Positions 1 through 13,805 of a stretch of DNA of 64,000 nt are shown here, piece by piece. Under the pieces are notes generated by a model. It made no database searches. It saw only the letters and a list, made by a program, of their open reading frames with translations, and was not told where the DNA came from. The position numbers were made by a program, and so were the translations under genes. Every line of letters begins with the position of its first letter. Position 1 is the first letter of the stretch. The stretch comes from Taeniopygia guttata (Eukaryota > Chordata > Aves > Passeriformes > Estrildidae), in assembly GCF_048771995.1 (NCBI RefSeq), contig NC_133024.1, positions 22,088,001 through 22,152,000 on the forward strand. The letters are read 5' to 3'.

Positions 1-2282
1 TCCTGCATTCAGCCCACCAGGCAAAGCGCAGCACCATAATGGGACTGATGGGCCACATGTGCAAGCACACAGAAGGCAGCTGACTTGGAGGAGATGTGCT
101 CTCTCTGGCAGATACAGCACATGCTCAGTCCCTGCCATGGCCTCACTCGGTTCCTCCTGCCAAAAAACAAACAAACTGGATCAAACCTGTCATGGTCTGG
201 AAGTCTTCAGCTCTCCCTTTATTTTAATGTGGTGTACGTGGTCTGTTTCCCAGCATTTAATGCTCTGGCATAGTGCTGAAAGCCTGTTAATTCTACACTT
301 CTTGGACTGTGGCTTCCCACCTGGTTGTCCAGGGTGTGCCTGGACCCCAGGCAGCAAGAAATTGGAAGGAGGGGAAGAAAAGGGCCAGGCATTTCTCCAA
401 AGCCAGACCTTGCCAATATTTTCTTTGGGGTCTTCTTGCAGAACTGCCCAGGAAGCCCCAGGAGGGCAGCACCTGAAGTCCAGAACACCACTGCATGACC
501 CCCATGCACTGAAGCAGAAGCAGCCATGGGCTGAGGCAGCATTTGGGCACGGAGAGCCAGTGAGGAGCACTGCGGGCTGTGGGGCTGGGCATGCCCATTC
601 CCACATGGATCCAGAAGCACATCAGGCTGGGTGCCCATGTCCTGGGGCACAGGCTGCTGGGTGCTGCCACCACTTGGCCTGCACACCAATCGCCTACGCA
701 AAAGCATGGTCTGCCCCCAAATCCTCAATCCCAAAGCGTCCTCATTCACATCTAAGCATTTTGAGGCTTCTTTCTCCATTCTCCAAGCAACCAAAAGGTC
801 ACAGATGTCAGAAGGTAACACCTCACATGTCATCCAGTTGCCATGTCCTTTATCTGGGAACAAGAGAAGTAGGTGGCAGATTAAATTAAAAGACAGTTTT
901 TTTCTGTGGTTTCCCTCAAAAAATAACTTCCTCTATTGCACTCCTGAAGCCTGAAATGCTTCTGTTGTCAGAAATGGCCTTAGGATGTTCACAAGGGTTT
1001 TCCTCGGTGTCCTCTGGTGGACACCCACAATAAGAATATTGGACAGAAGCTAAATCTAGGTCCTAACTGTTCTGCAACAAGCTGCAGAGCATGTGAACTT
1101 TTGTTTCCTGTGCACCTTGATACTGACCTGACAGTTTCCCAAGGTTCTGATGAGTTCAGAGTCAGGCCTTGGTCCCTTTGCCTTTGGCCCCCCAGAGGCA
1201 CAGAAACAGGCAAGTTTTGCCTGATGCAATTTGGACATGCCAGAATGGGATATGATATTTTTCTTTTTTTTCTTCTTTTCTTTATTTGTCCTTATTTCAG
1301 GAGGAAGGAATCACTCTCATTGGGACTGTTTTGTCCTTTGTATAAGGAAAGGGAAAGACAAATAGGGAATTCCAATGGGTTTTGGGGCAGTCAACACCTG
1401 GGTGGTTCATTGTGCTTAAAATGGTCTCCAAAAATAACTAGGAGCACAAAAGGGGGAAAATTAATAAGGATAATTAACTGGTTTCCATCTCCAAGTGCTT
1501 CGGAGACATGAGCTAATCAGTCTGTAGGCGCATCCAAGCACACAATGTCTGTAATTAGTTTGCTCTTCTACTTCCTCACCCATTCCCCCATAAGATTGCC
1601 CACAAAGATTCCTATCAGACAGAACAGGTCTCTTTCTGCCCTTTCTGCAGAGGCCCAACAGTCTTGCCTTCTCTTCTCAAAGTACACTGTCTCTCTGTCA
1701 GTCTGTCTGCTTCCCTCCCCTGCTGGCCATGATCAAATTTCACTAAATGAATCACAGTCTAGTGGAAACTCCCTCCCAGCTTTGCCAAGAATTGCAAAGT
1801 TGATGAAAATGGGACTCGAAGCCAAAGGCATTTTAGCACAGTGTCTTACCAGATCCAACCAACTGGGTTCCCATTGCTCCTGGTTGTCCTGTTTCTGCTT
1901 TCAGCTTGGCACCTTTCCACCTGGAGCATCTTTCCCAGGATTATCATGATCATTACTTGATGCTGTGACACACCTCCAGGGCCCTCCTGGCAGCTGCAGG
2001 CTTCCTTCTACCCCAGTGTTCCCTGATTTTGGGGTTTTATTTCTTCAATGAAGAGGACTTGTTGAGACCAAGTGCCCATCTATCCAGATCACCAGTGTGG
2101 GTTTAAACATCTCTGTTCCCAGTTATCTGGTGCAGTTCTGCCCCTGAACCTTCCTTCCCTCTCTGACAGTTTCATGGCTCTGCTGGTTCTTCATGCTCGA
2201 CCTTCATGGTCTAGCAGAGCAGGTACCCCCTGACTGACAACCACAAGTCCTCTCCCAGGTGGGACCTGGATTATTTGTGGAA

Positions 2283-2350
2283 CCCAAGGCAATGTAACTT
2301 CACTTTTCTCCACTGGTAGAATGAGTGTAATAAACTCTATTTGGGTAAGA
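2283..2350 (-). repeat. Possible degenerate MIR-like SINE fragment
   Basis: The stretch resembles the antisense MIR core: a 'CAAGG..AA' start, a 'CTTCACTTTTCTC' block, then a 'GTAGAATGAG..ATAA' block, in the spacing expected for a MIR copy in the minus orientation. The match is short and diverged, so it could be chance. Confidence 0.3.
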
Positions 2351-5300
2351 CATTAGATTCAATGCTGGAGAGGTATCTCAAAATAGAGAGGAACCACTCC
2401 CAGTTCTCCTGGGGCTCTCCAGCACACAGAAAGGAGGTTTCTTCATGCCACTCTTAAGCTAACTCCCAAGGACTTAGCAACAACCTAATTCTCGGCCTGA
2501 GCTGAAATGCTGAAGCAAAGTCTCTTTGTGTTGGTGTCATCTACATGTCCAGAAACAGACCTGTCCTCAGGCAGTTAAGCCTGGTGAGACATTGAGGAAT
2601 AGTCCCTAGACATTTACGTGTTGATAGGATGTTTTCCATCCCTGAGGCTCTGCAGAGACGTCCCAGGGCTCCAAGCAGGACAGCATGCACATTTCCCTTT
2701 GGGGCTCTCAGAGAGGCTGCAGCCCTATCTGGCTGCTAGCACAGCCTTCCTAGCCCACAGTGTGGCTGTTCAAGGCTGTACAGGAGCAAGAACATGTTGT
2801 ATACACCATCTCCTTATTCTCCAGCCTTCACATCTCCTTCTTGCCTTTTCTCTTCTGTCCCTTGCTTTTTCCATTTGTGGTACCTACTATTCTATTTCCT
2901 CTCCAAATATCTTTCTTTTCTTAGCCTGTCTGCTATCACCTCCCCACCCCCCTTCCCTCTTGTTTTCTCTCCTCTCCACCTCTGATCCACATCCAATCAC
3001 CCCAGCTGGCTCCTCTTCTCCTGGGACCCACCAGGGACGTGAGACAGATGCTCTGGATCAACAGAAAGCCACAGCTCAGCCTCAGCCCCCAGCTGGCTCC
3101 CAGCTCTCTCGTCCCAGCTTCTCATCAGGAGAGCTCAAGCCCTGACCTGGCTGGGAAGTGATAAAGCCCAGGTGTGCCTTGCTGCCCTTCAGCCTTCCTG
3201 CAGGAGCAGGGAGCAGTACCCCAGCACAGGCATGGGCCCTCTGACAGGAGAAGGCAGCATGCCCCTGCTGCCCCCATCCCACACACCACCACCTAGCCTC
3301 GGGGGACAACCACAAGCCCTTATCAGTATTCGGCTCCTTGCTGTGAGGAGGAGGGATGGTTTTCCTTCCTGCATCTTCCTGCTCTTCCTCTAGCCCTCTG
3401 CTCTCTCCTTCCCTCTCATCCATTTCCTTTGACATTGATCCCAGGCCCTCTGCCAAGTCTCAGATCCATTAGCGAGGTGCCTTGCTGACTGAAGCACAAA
3501 TCAAGACGGATCCGGGTGCAATTAGCAGCTTCTAGCACCTCATCTGGAAGGCATTAGCTTGGTGTTTGGGGGAGGGGGTTATGGGTTGGGAGGAGAAGAG
3601 GGAATGGATATAGATGCCAAACAGAGTAAATAAGCTATTTCTACCACTCCTAAGAGCAACCATCAAGCATCTGACAGCAATGCATGAGCACGTGCAATAA
3701 CCATCTGTGGGGGACACAGTTACTGTACCAGGCTGGTGTGACCCATAGGCCATCCCTCCTGGAGGATGTGGTTATCATGTCCACGAAGGTACTGAGATGG
3801 CATGAAGGTAGGTATGCACTTAGCCACAGCTTGTTGGTGATATCCCTCCTGGTTTTCCCTCACAGACAAAGGCTTGTGGTTATGGTGTCTATAAGTGGAC
3901 TTGGTCTACTTTGCCTTCCATCTGGCTCCCAGTGCATTAAAATCCCTGATAACATGATGATGTTGTGTCTGTCTTCTGTGTGAAGAGCCAAGATAGATTA
4001 CCAGGTATTAGTTATTATGGCATATTTGTGTGGTAGACACAGTCCCCAGATAGAATAGTTCTCATCAAAACTAGGATTCTGTACAGAATATATTGGCCTC
4101 AGTTTTTTTTCACCCAGCATTGCAGATACCTTTTAGGTAAACCTTGGCATTGTTTTCTGCAGAGACCTAAGCCATCCCCTGCTGACTTGCCAGCTTGCTT
4201 CAGGTTACAGCCTGGGTGCATGGAGGCTGTGATTCTTGGGCAATCTCAGTCCCAAACAACAGGAGAGAATAAACATACTCAGAGTGCAGCCTTTGTGCTC
4301 TCAGGAAGGTTCTGCTCATTCACAGGCACAACGATGCTGTCACACAACATGTCTCTGAGGGATTCCAATATTACTGACCATTAGAAAAGGTGACTGTCAG
4401 AACGAGAGAACCAAAGCCAGCCTGTTCATTAGCTTTGCTTTTCCTTTCTGATAGAGCGCAGCTTTGGGGAGAAGGCAGGGTGGCAGTGGGGGACCTGGGG
4501 GCTGTCCTGGGTCCTTCTGTGGTGACCAAGCAGTCTGCTGGGACACAGGGCTGCTGGCAGCAGGTGGCTGGCATGGCTCTGAAACAGTGTGTGTTGAACT
4601 GGGAGCATTCTGGGGAAAAACCAAACACTGATCCCAGTCACGTCTTGCAGGAGAGCCCACCAGCCAGCAGAGCAAGGGGGCTGGCTTTTATTTATTCATC
4701 TGTGTATGATCCCCATGCCCATGTCCCAGGTCCCCCTTGCCACAGCATGCACAGGCCATTCTACTGCTTGGGGCCACCTGCTGATGGCCAGGGGCTGGGG
4801 AAGCCAAGGCTTCCTCTGAGCCAGTGATCTCATGTTATTTCTGTGCAGGCAGCAGCTGGAAGTAGCTGGAAACATCTCTAACAATAATTTTCCCTGCACC
4901 GGCTGGTGCCAGATGATGGTCTGTGAGGCTCTGCTGGTTAATGAGCTCACACAAAGTGAGCTGCACCTGGGCTCCAGGGCCAGCCATATTCTGAAGATTT
5001 CCAGCCCTGAAACTGTGGTGACATAGGTGTCAGAGTGCCTTGTTGAGGGGTGATGAAACTTGTTGGCTCAAAGAGTTGGGCACATGTTGTTACATTCTCT
5101 GTTCTCTGCTGGTTACCTTGGTAGGTATAAGGTAAAGGTGGTGTTGGTTTATCCTGTCAAGAGAATGGAGACTAGGAATGGATGATGCTGGGTGAGGTTA
5201 GAAGGACAGTGGCTGGAAGGACCCTGTGAGTGTTCTCTCTGGTTTTTGTACAAAGAGGCAAAATTGCAAGGCACGAGAGAAAGCCTGCACCTCCTCCCGC

Positions 5301-8300
5301 CCCATCTATGCCTCTTGCTTGCAAGCTGTGGCCAAAGTCAGGGATGGTAGAAACATGGCATTCACCCTTTCAGCATCCTTGTTCACTGACCCAATGTGAC
5401 AAGAAGTCAGCCCAGTGGTACTCAGTGTTTCCAAAGAGCAGATGCACAGTGCTTGGAGGATAGCGTACAAGAGCATGTGGGAGCCTCCTCTGGGCAGCAA
5501 ACACCAACTAGATGGGAGAGAGGCAGAAAGGGGGAGCAGATGTGCAATAAAGGGTGTGAGTGCCAAGGTGTCGGGAAGTGCACCCGTGCTGTGCCCTGGG
5601 GGTGCCACATGAGCAAGTGTCTGCTCTCCCTCTGGCTGTGAGTGACTGTGCCTTGCCTCCATCCTCGGAGGCAGAGGAGGACACCGTGCACGCTCTGCCG
5701 GAGGCTGCCTGCACGCACTCTCTTGTTTTCCTGGCTGAGGCAGAGGGAGAAGGCCTGGTTTAGGTTAAGCCTCAGTCACACAAAGATGCCTTTCCTATTA
5801 CTCTTTTGTTTTTCCTTCTAAGCAATGTTCCCATTTAACTCTTCCAACTCTCCCCTATTAGTGCAGCCTGTCCTGCCTGAGGGCTGGCCCAGGTCAGAGA
5901 TAATTCAGGAAAGAAGAGGAATTGTTGGGCTGTGGGGCTGGAAAATCCTCAGCCCTGAGAAGAAGCTTTAGGAACCTCGGCATGTAAGAAGGACAATATT
6001 GTTGAGAAGATCTAATAGGCCAGGATGAAGATACTCCAGTGGTGTAGTGCTGAGCATGGTAGAAATACCTGAAGAGTCAGTCATGGCATTACCATGACTG
6101 AATTTGGCACCAAACTTCCAATCCACAGAGGGAGAGTGGGGGAGGCGGAAAAGAAAACATGCAGAGACCTTTTCAAAACTCAAGACCACAAGAAAAAGCT
6201 TCCTATAAACAAATCAAATGGAAATATTTTTTTAGTTCTATAAACATTTCCCCTTGAAGCGTTCAACCCAAATATTGCATCACTGTGCTAAGAGATAAAC
6301 AAATCTTTCAGTGAAAGAGATGCACACCAACAATAGACTGGCCTCTTTGCCTTGTCCAAGCTGTGAAAAGTGCAAAAAACAAACAAACAGGGCCAAGAGT
6401 GACAATCAGAAGAGAGATGTCTGAGGAGTACTTGTTTGAATATTCAAGGGAGAGAAGAATCACACACCCCACCCCCCAAATCCCACTGAGCTACAATAAG
6501 GAAATTCATCACCTTCAGGGACCTTAGAAAATCACAGCTCTGGCAGGTCAAGGACACCAGCCAAACTTGTCTTTCAAAAACAAGGTAGCTTCTGATTTTC
6601 CCCAAATATATTATTTTTTAAAATACATTCTTTGACACTAATATGTCATAAGTAAAGATGTATTGTTTTTTGCAGGGATTATAACGGTAATATCAAGAAT
6701 TAAACTGGCCAAGCTGTCCTGTGTTTTACACCATTGTTGTATTTCCTATACAAGGAGCCAAGCCACACACCTATTGGAAGACTGTTGCTGTGAGAAGTAG
6801 TTAGCAGGACTTCAGCAGGGGCAGGGGTCTGGGTCTGGCTTTTTAGCTGGTAAAAATCTTTAGAGGCACTCTAGAAAGAATAATTTGGTGCCAGATTAGA
6901 AAATGTGAAGTACCCCACAAGAAACACACCTCCAAGGAACAGCAGCAAAAGGTGATTTTGCTCTATCAGAACTGCCATTTGCTTTATCTTCCTCATGCGT
7001 ACGTACCTCTGATCCAGCTGTACCTCCACCATTTCTCACATTTTGGGATCCAGTATGAACCTGTAGACGTCATACCTCTGAAAGCACATGAAGAGATCTG
7101 CCTCCAGCCCATCCTCTTGCTTCTGTGCCAGGGAGAGCACTGTCCCTGTGTGGGAAAGGAGAGTTTGTGTGGGAGAGTGGACAAGGACATGCTGAGTGGT
7201 ACTGGCAGTGAGGGACGTGGTGTACTCACCATGGCATAACTGTGCTCAGGAATTTTGGTGCTTCCTGGTGTCATGTATTTTGAGTTATAGTACTGTGCTG
7301 GGACCAATATTTGGCTCATACCTCAAACAGACACTGTAAGAGCTGCCAGGGACCTACTGGCTTTGTATCTCTCGTCATGAGACTGAGGCAAGGAGCTGCA
7401 CAAGACACTGGGTGGGAAGGAATTTCATTCTTGTTCCAGTTCACACAGGAGACACTGTAGAAAGGGCCACCAAAAAAAGCTGCTTAGCAGTTCAGTCTCA
7501 TGGAAAAGTTTCACTACCAAAAAGCTAGTATAAATTGAGACCTCTTGGGCAGGCGAACTGGCTCTGTATTCAGCTGAGATGAAACATGGTTATCCATGGT
7601 TCTTTGGCTGGGATAATACTGCAACAAGCAGACACAACTACAATTCTCCAGTGGCCTAATGTCCCCCTTCCACGAGCCCTCCTGGTGCTGAGCCATGCTG
7701 TGCATGGTCCTCACTCTCAGCAACCCTGGCCAAGCTGCCTGCAGCACTGCAGGGAACAGCAAACCTTCTGAGACCATTTGATCTCCCTAAATTCTTGACA
7801 AAATCTTCTCCATGCATGCTTTCTTTGGTCTTGAGAAAATGACTTCAGGTGGTGCTGTGGGAGCTGATTTATGAGGGGAGACTGACAGAATAAAGGGCCT
7901 CACACACTTCTCATGTTACATTGCATCTAGCTGGTGTGAATTCAGAGACATTTACACCAAGCTAGCTGAGGAAGAATTGGACCCAGACCCAGTTTATCTG
8001 TTTGACAACAGAGAGGATTAAAGACCTGCAAATGCTAAGCAGGGGTGGTCCAAAAATATTAGAATCAGAAGTAATGGAATGAAGTATACATGAGTAAAAG
8101 TTAAATTGTAGAGAAAAGATTACAGCTGACATCCATTCCCTAAGCCAAATGTTCTGCCTTCCACAAGATGCTTCTAGGTATGGCTTACATCAGTCAGAAA
8201 AGGGGATTAAATGGGTTTTGGGTTCAGCATGGTCTGGCACGCAGCAGGCAGACTAGAATGGCAGTATTTTGAGCACTGGTGTCTTGCAAGACTTCAGAAG

Positions 8301-9575
8301 GCAGCCTGCAAGCGGATTACAGCATCCTTCTCCAAATACAGTCATGCCTCATGCAATATCTAACACATGCAGTCAAATGAAATGGCGACAAACAAAAGCA
8401 GCTGGTAGAAATGAAAAATGAAGAATTTCAAAGCTTTGCCTGATTTTTATTTGCCTATAACCACTGGCTGCTGCATTGTATCATGCCACGAAAGAATATG
8501 TGGATTTCTTTTTTTTCTCCCTGAAAGGTTAGTTTGTTATTTGGATCAAAAAAAAAGATCAGAAACATAAGATTATATAACTTTTTTATGTTCACCTAAC
8601 CCTTCTTCTCAGAGGCTGTACATTCCTGAGCACCATGGCCTTGGCATCAGCCGGGATTCTTTCTTCTAAGAGAACACCTAGCTCCTAAAGTTTTGAAGAA
8701 ATACTGGTAGGTGTTCTGCTATCCTGCTCTTTAAAATGCAGTAGAAGTGTATTTGTGCACAGCCTGATGAAAAGACAAAGCAGGGCATATATGCCTAGAG
8801 GCACGGAGCTGTAAGACCAGCTCTTTCTCTTTTTGCCTTTGCCTGAGTCTCCAGATTGCAGTAGGGTGATGGTATTCAGTGGACACCATATAGAAGTAGA
8901 GAGGAGAGTATTAAGAGGATACTGCAGATAAGCAATGCATAGCCTAGCTGACCAAAAGGAGAGGGACTCGTAATGATTCAAACATCAGTGTCTGCAAGGC
9001 TTAACACCAGAGAGTCGAAGATACTGATGAAGATGATATTAAAGGGTCATATGAAAAACAAGGCAAAGTGCAGGTTGGTAAAATAACACTGTTTTGAGAG
9101 ACGTGTCCTCCAAGTTAGACAAGAGCATTCTCCTTCAGGCTCCCCTAGCAGGGCTAGCCACTGCAGAGAGCAGGGGAAGGTAGGTTTAAGGAGAGTGACA
9201 CCTCTGACATTGTGGGTCAGGAATGTTCTTTGGCCAGATGGCCAGCTGGGGAGAGAGAGGCTATCCCAGAGTGCATCCTCACAACATAGAGGCTTGCACC
9301 AGCCCTCCTCTGGCTTCATAAGCTCTTGGATGACTCCAGGAATCACCAGCTCACACCTGGGACCGGGGGCTTCCCCACCGGCTGAGCCCACGGTGGGACC
9401 TGCCAGTGCCACAGGGGCTTCCCTGTGCTCCCTTCAGTGCCTGGCTGTCTCCAGGCCCTGGCTGCCATGTGGGATGTGGGTTAGCAGATTTTTTCCACGC
9501 TGTTTCTCTGGGATCCCTGACAGAGCCCATCAGAGCTGCCTTTTATCAGCACTGCACGCCTTAGTGAGCCTGTCA

Positions 9576-9614
9576 TGACTCACACACAATGTGCTCTGTG
9601 CCGGATTAATCCGG
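9576..9614. promoter_or_regulatory. AP-1-like site plus 14-bp homeodomain palindrome
   Basis: TGACTCA at 9,576-9,582 is a consensus AP-1 site. At 9,601-9,614 lies a perfect palindrome CCGGATTAATCCGG, which contains two overlapping GGATTA (Otx/bicoid-type) cores. The pairing is suggestive of a distal element about 5 kb upstream of the CpG island, but it is not proven. Confidence 0.35.
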
Positions 9615-12600
9615 CTGCTTTCATGCTCAGGATGTGGGCGATGGGCAAGGGATGGGGGTGGGGGGACATGGGGACAGATGAAGGGCTAGTGGGGGCTTGG
9701 GAGACTGGGGAACCCCAGCCTTTTCACTTCCTGAAGTTAAGGACATGTTTGAGGGCTGTTGCAGAGGACAGGGTAAGCACAAGCCTTAAGCAATGAAAGA
9801 TGGAAAGGCAACAGGTGTGTGGGAAAGTAGTAAGGGAAGAGAGATTATAGGTGAATAAATGGACTATAACAAAGAGAGAATGTGATGTAAACAGAGATCT
9901 GTGTGCCTTAAAAGGTAACCTCCCTTGTTGACAGACATGACAGGTAGCTATTTCCTGCAGGTGTAATTATCCAGGGACTACACTCCACCTAAAGGGATCT
10001 TTTCAGTCCTCAGCATTAACCTGGAACACCTTTAAGATGCCTCCCCATCTTCACTGTTGTTGTCTGTAAACTTGCAACAGCCTACTACAGATTAGGGAAT
10101 CATAAAAAGTGTGAAATCCTAAACCCAGCAGTCTGTTTAGATGAGAATAAGATTCCCATCAACTACTGTAGCACCAGGTTTTCATGCAGAGTCTCCACAG
10201 AGAAAATGAATTGCACGTGAGAAGAGAAAACCTGCTTTATTCCAACAAAGCTAAAAATGGATACCAGGAAGAAAGGATCAGTCAAAGCCACCCAAGCAAC
10301 TACTAAAACATCTCGCACTCTGCCACAATTTCCAGCTGAAGGGGTGCACACACACACACAAAAAAAACCCCAAACTGATTCTTAAAGAGCTGGTGATGCT
10401 GCAGTTTTATGTACATACATATAATCTGAATGCATATGCTAAAACATATACATCTTTCCTCCAATTTGAGATTCACAATGTTCATTTGAAGTGATCCATT
10501 CTATCTAATGCTTTTCACCCATGAAAGTCCTACTTTCAGCACCTACTGCCCAACTTCCCATCTTCACTTGGAAAGGTGAACTACTTTACAGCACCCCGTC
10601 CTGTCTATCTACTGTACTATGTACTGTACTGTACATGCCAAAAGTTTCCAAATAATTTCCCACTCAAGGGTGAGAATAAGCTTGCCTGCCACTGAAATAT
10701 CACTGTATCTGGATAAAATACAACACCTATTTAACTGCACAGAGCTATACTGTCACTGCAAAAGATGACATACATGGTCTTGGTTTTACATCCTGTCCAT
10801 TAGGGGAGCATTTCTTATCATTATTCTGAGATGGATTTTGGCAGTGAACCAAAAGGCAGGAGGGCATGTCCTACCTCTTTCTGTACACAGCAGGTTCATG
10901 GTTCTTGTCCGAGGACTTCCCACATCCCTCACATCACAAATGGTTATATTGGCTTTCACTGCAAGAGAAATTTTAAACTGTAGGAGAGTATTTGCTAAGT
11001 TCTGAGGAAGGAAAGCAGGATTCTAGAGGGGGTAGGGGGAAAGGCTATTTATTTAGGGCATTTGTCTGATCTTTTTACTCATGAAAAAAAGTTTTACCAA
11101 TTGCCTTTGATAATTGTCCATTAACAAAACATTTTCTTAAAGACCCTGTCCTCCACTCAAAGTGTTCAGTGATGTTGTAAAACAGTTGCCAAACACAAGA
11201 GGATCTCTCTGACTGCTGATCCCTAAACATTTTAAGACAAGGAAACAAATGGAATTGGGAACTCACTGACTCTCCAAGTATTTCCTATCAATGACCTGAC
11301 TACAGACAGTATGGTAGCTCTTTACAACATCCCCTGTGGCTATGTGGCATAGAACCCAGCTGGCACAGCTGTACCCATATGTAACACATTTTGTACCAAT
11401 ATATAACATATTTTATACCAATATATGTATCACTGCAAGAAAAGAAAATGATACCTTTGTGGAACCGTGTTTCTTTTGTATTGTTTTTACCATGTTTGAA
11501 ACAGGAACAGTACTAATTAAACTATCTTGCTGCCAACCCCTCTCTCAGAGGTAGAAGCTAGCACTGGTTCACTGCAATTTTTTAAATTTCAAAATACATA
11601 TGTTATACCTTGTGTGTGCTTGTATTCGTGCATGAGGGGTAACATATATATTCTGAAATAAAAGAAATGCCAGTGAACATATAATTTTTCTGGTTTACAT
11701 CAGAATGAACTTGTCACAGCTAAGTCTATGTCCCTGACTTGATCCCTAGTGGTAAAACTAAACTGACATCAAGTTGGTTTAGTTTACGCCAGCAGAGATT
11801 TCCTAATATAGGCAGTCCCTATCTCTCGTCCTTTCATCCCACCCCGACCTCTTTAGTTTGTCTCTCTGAGTTCTGATGACTGAATCACTTCTCCCTTTGT
11901 TTCTCTGATTTCTTTCTTAATCTTCTGCTCCTGAAAGATGCTTAGTTCCTGAATCCCTATACAAATACACTTTCCTTTCTAAGCTTTTCACCAGCCAAAC
12001 AAGGTTTTATTTGTTTATTTAATTTGACATGCTGGAGAGAAATGATCCCGTTTCCTATGGATTATCAAAGTAACAAATAGCTTTACAAGAGGGTAAACAA
12101 AGTAAAACTCATGCTGAAACTCCTTTGAACTGGGGCCTTCCTTCCCATTCACGTCCCTTCATAATGTGAGTCTTTCCTCTCTCCTCTACACAGTACACAA
12201 GATGACTTTCTGGTCACTTTGGACCATAGGCCACTCCTGGACCCAAGCTAGTCATCAATTCCTCATCCATCCTTCCACAAACTTATCCTGAATTTACAAA
12301 AACATGGCCAGACAGCTTTGAACTCACTCTGTGATGGAGCATTTTATCCATCTTGTCTTTGCCTCACAGCTCAATTCCCCTCCTCAAGTTTTCATTTTTG
12401 CAAAAATGCAGAGGTAGAGGAACCCTGTGGTGAGCCTGGGAGCCTCTGTGGAGGCAGGCATACCATGGTGATTTTTATTGGGAGATTTGTCTAGCTCAGG
12501 CGGCAGACATGGTACACCTAAAGCGGCACTCTGCAACACATCTCCTGCAATGTACATTTCTGGAGAAAAATAGAGAAAACAACAAAATTCAGGTATGAAT

Positions 12601-13726
12601 CTGGGCTAAAATCCCTAAGGACTCAGAGACAGAGCTGCTGAAGAGCAGCTCCCAGGACAGCAAATGTCAGCAGTGTGCAGCTCACATTTTTTCAGGGGGC
12701 TTAGGTTTGGTGCCTGGGGACTGGTTTCCCCCCACCCCCAACATCTCTTTCTGTTTATTACTCCTGCCGTAATTGGGAGGCATGTGTGGATGAATTAAAC
12801 ATAGCAAGACAGATGAGAAAACTCTCCCTCTTAGCTGGCTGAATGAGCAAATTTAACTGAGCCTGTTACCCACTGAGTATCGTGCCGACATGCCAGGGTC
12901 CGGTTTCCTTTGAGCTCGCCCTTTCATGCAGAGTCCCTCTGTGCCCCCTGCCTTGCTCCTCACAATATCAAACAGCTGGAGTTTCAGCGGCCCCAAGGAG
13001 AAGCCTTTGCATCTGACAGCAGCAGCAGTGGGAATTTTGTCTGGGATCAGAGAGGGACAGAGCCAATACGTGCAAATTGGTAGCCAAGGATCAGGGGGCT
13101 CTGACATCTCCAGGAGATGGGACACCCCCACCCTCCAGCCATGGGCTGTGCTTGGTCAATGCCCAGAGTAAAAGTTTCCTTATGCCTGAGGAACTGGGGT
13201 TAATGAGGGGGTTTTGCCTTTCACAGTACTCGAGCTTCAGACAGGCCAGGGGCATCCAGAAGTTCGTGCTGCCAGGGACTTTGAAACAAATGCATGCCAG
13301 CCTAGAGCAGGCATCCCCAGCAGAGCAACAACAGAGCCTCCCGAGAGCAGGACTGCCACTGGCTTGTCCGGGGGTGCCAAGGGGACGTGGCTGCACAAAC
13401 CAGCACCCTGCTTTGTCCCAGCGCATTTCTTTTGGGAGGCAGGTGAGAAGCACAGCATGAAGGGCACTGCTGCATCCATCTATTCCCTCAGCCCCAGGGA
13501 TAAGCAGGCAATGTAATCCTGCAGGGCTGCAATCTTTCCTTTCATACTGTTTAATAAGCCCTGGGGCACTTCTTTGCACAAGGTAGCTCTAATTCTGTTC
13601 TGTCACCCTTTTCTTCCCACCTCTGTAAGCCTAAAACTAGTCAGGGATAATTCAATTCCTGCTTTAATTTAGGAGAGTTTATGACCGCTTTAAATTAGGA
13701 AAAAAGCATTTTTCAGACAAGGCAGG

Positions 13727-13805
13727 TGCTAGAGGTCTTAGCACTTGTAAAAATTAGGCCACTTAGTGAGGTGTCTACATATGGATTTAGCACCTGAGAG
13801 TGTGT
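13727..13805. repeat. Fragment of an old amniote interspersed repeat
   Basis: The text contains blocks reading roughly 'AAAATTAGGCCACTTA', then a 'GAGGTGTCTA' block, then 'ATATGGATTTAGCACCT'. These match, with decay, a repeat family common in turtle and crocodilian genomes with 'AAAATCAGGCCACTTA' and 'TTTAGGCACCTAA' modules. I recognise the pattern but cannot name the family with certainty. Similar modules occur at 35,940-35,975 and 43,329-43,468. Confidence 0.4.

Noticed and set aside
59..889. Open frame of 276 codons near the left edge
   Set aside because: No recognisable domain, and its composition is like translated non-coding DNA. Several overlapping open frames occur on the opposite strand, and nothing supports splicing to it.
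1399..1407. GLI-like 9-mer TGGGTGGTT
   Set aside because: One mismatch from consensus and no supporting context; expected by chance.
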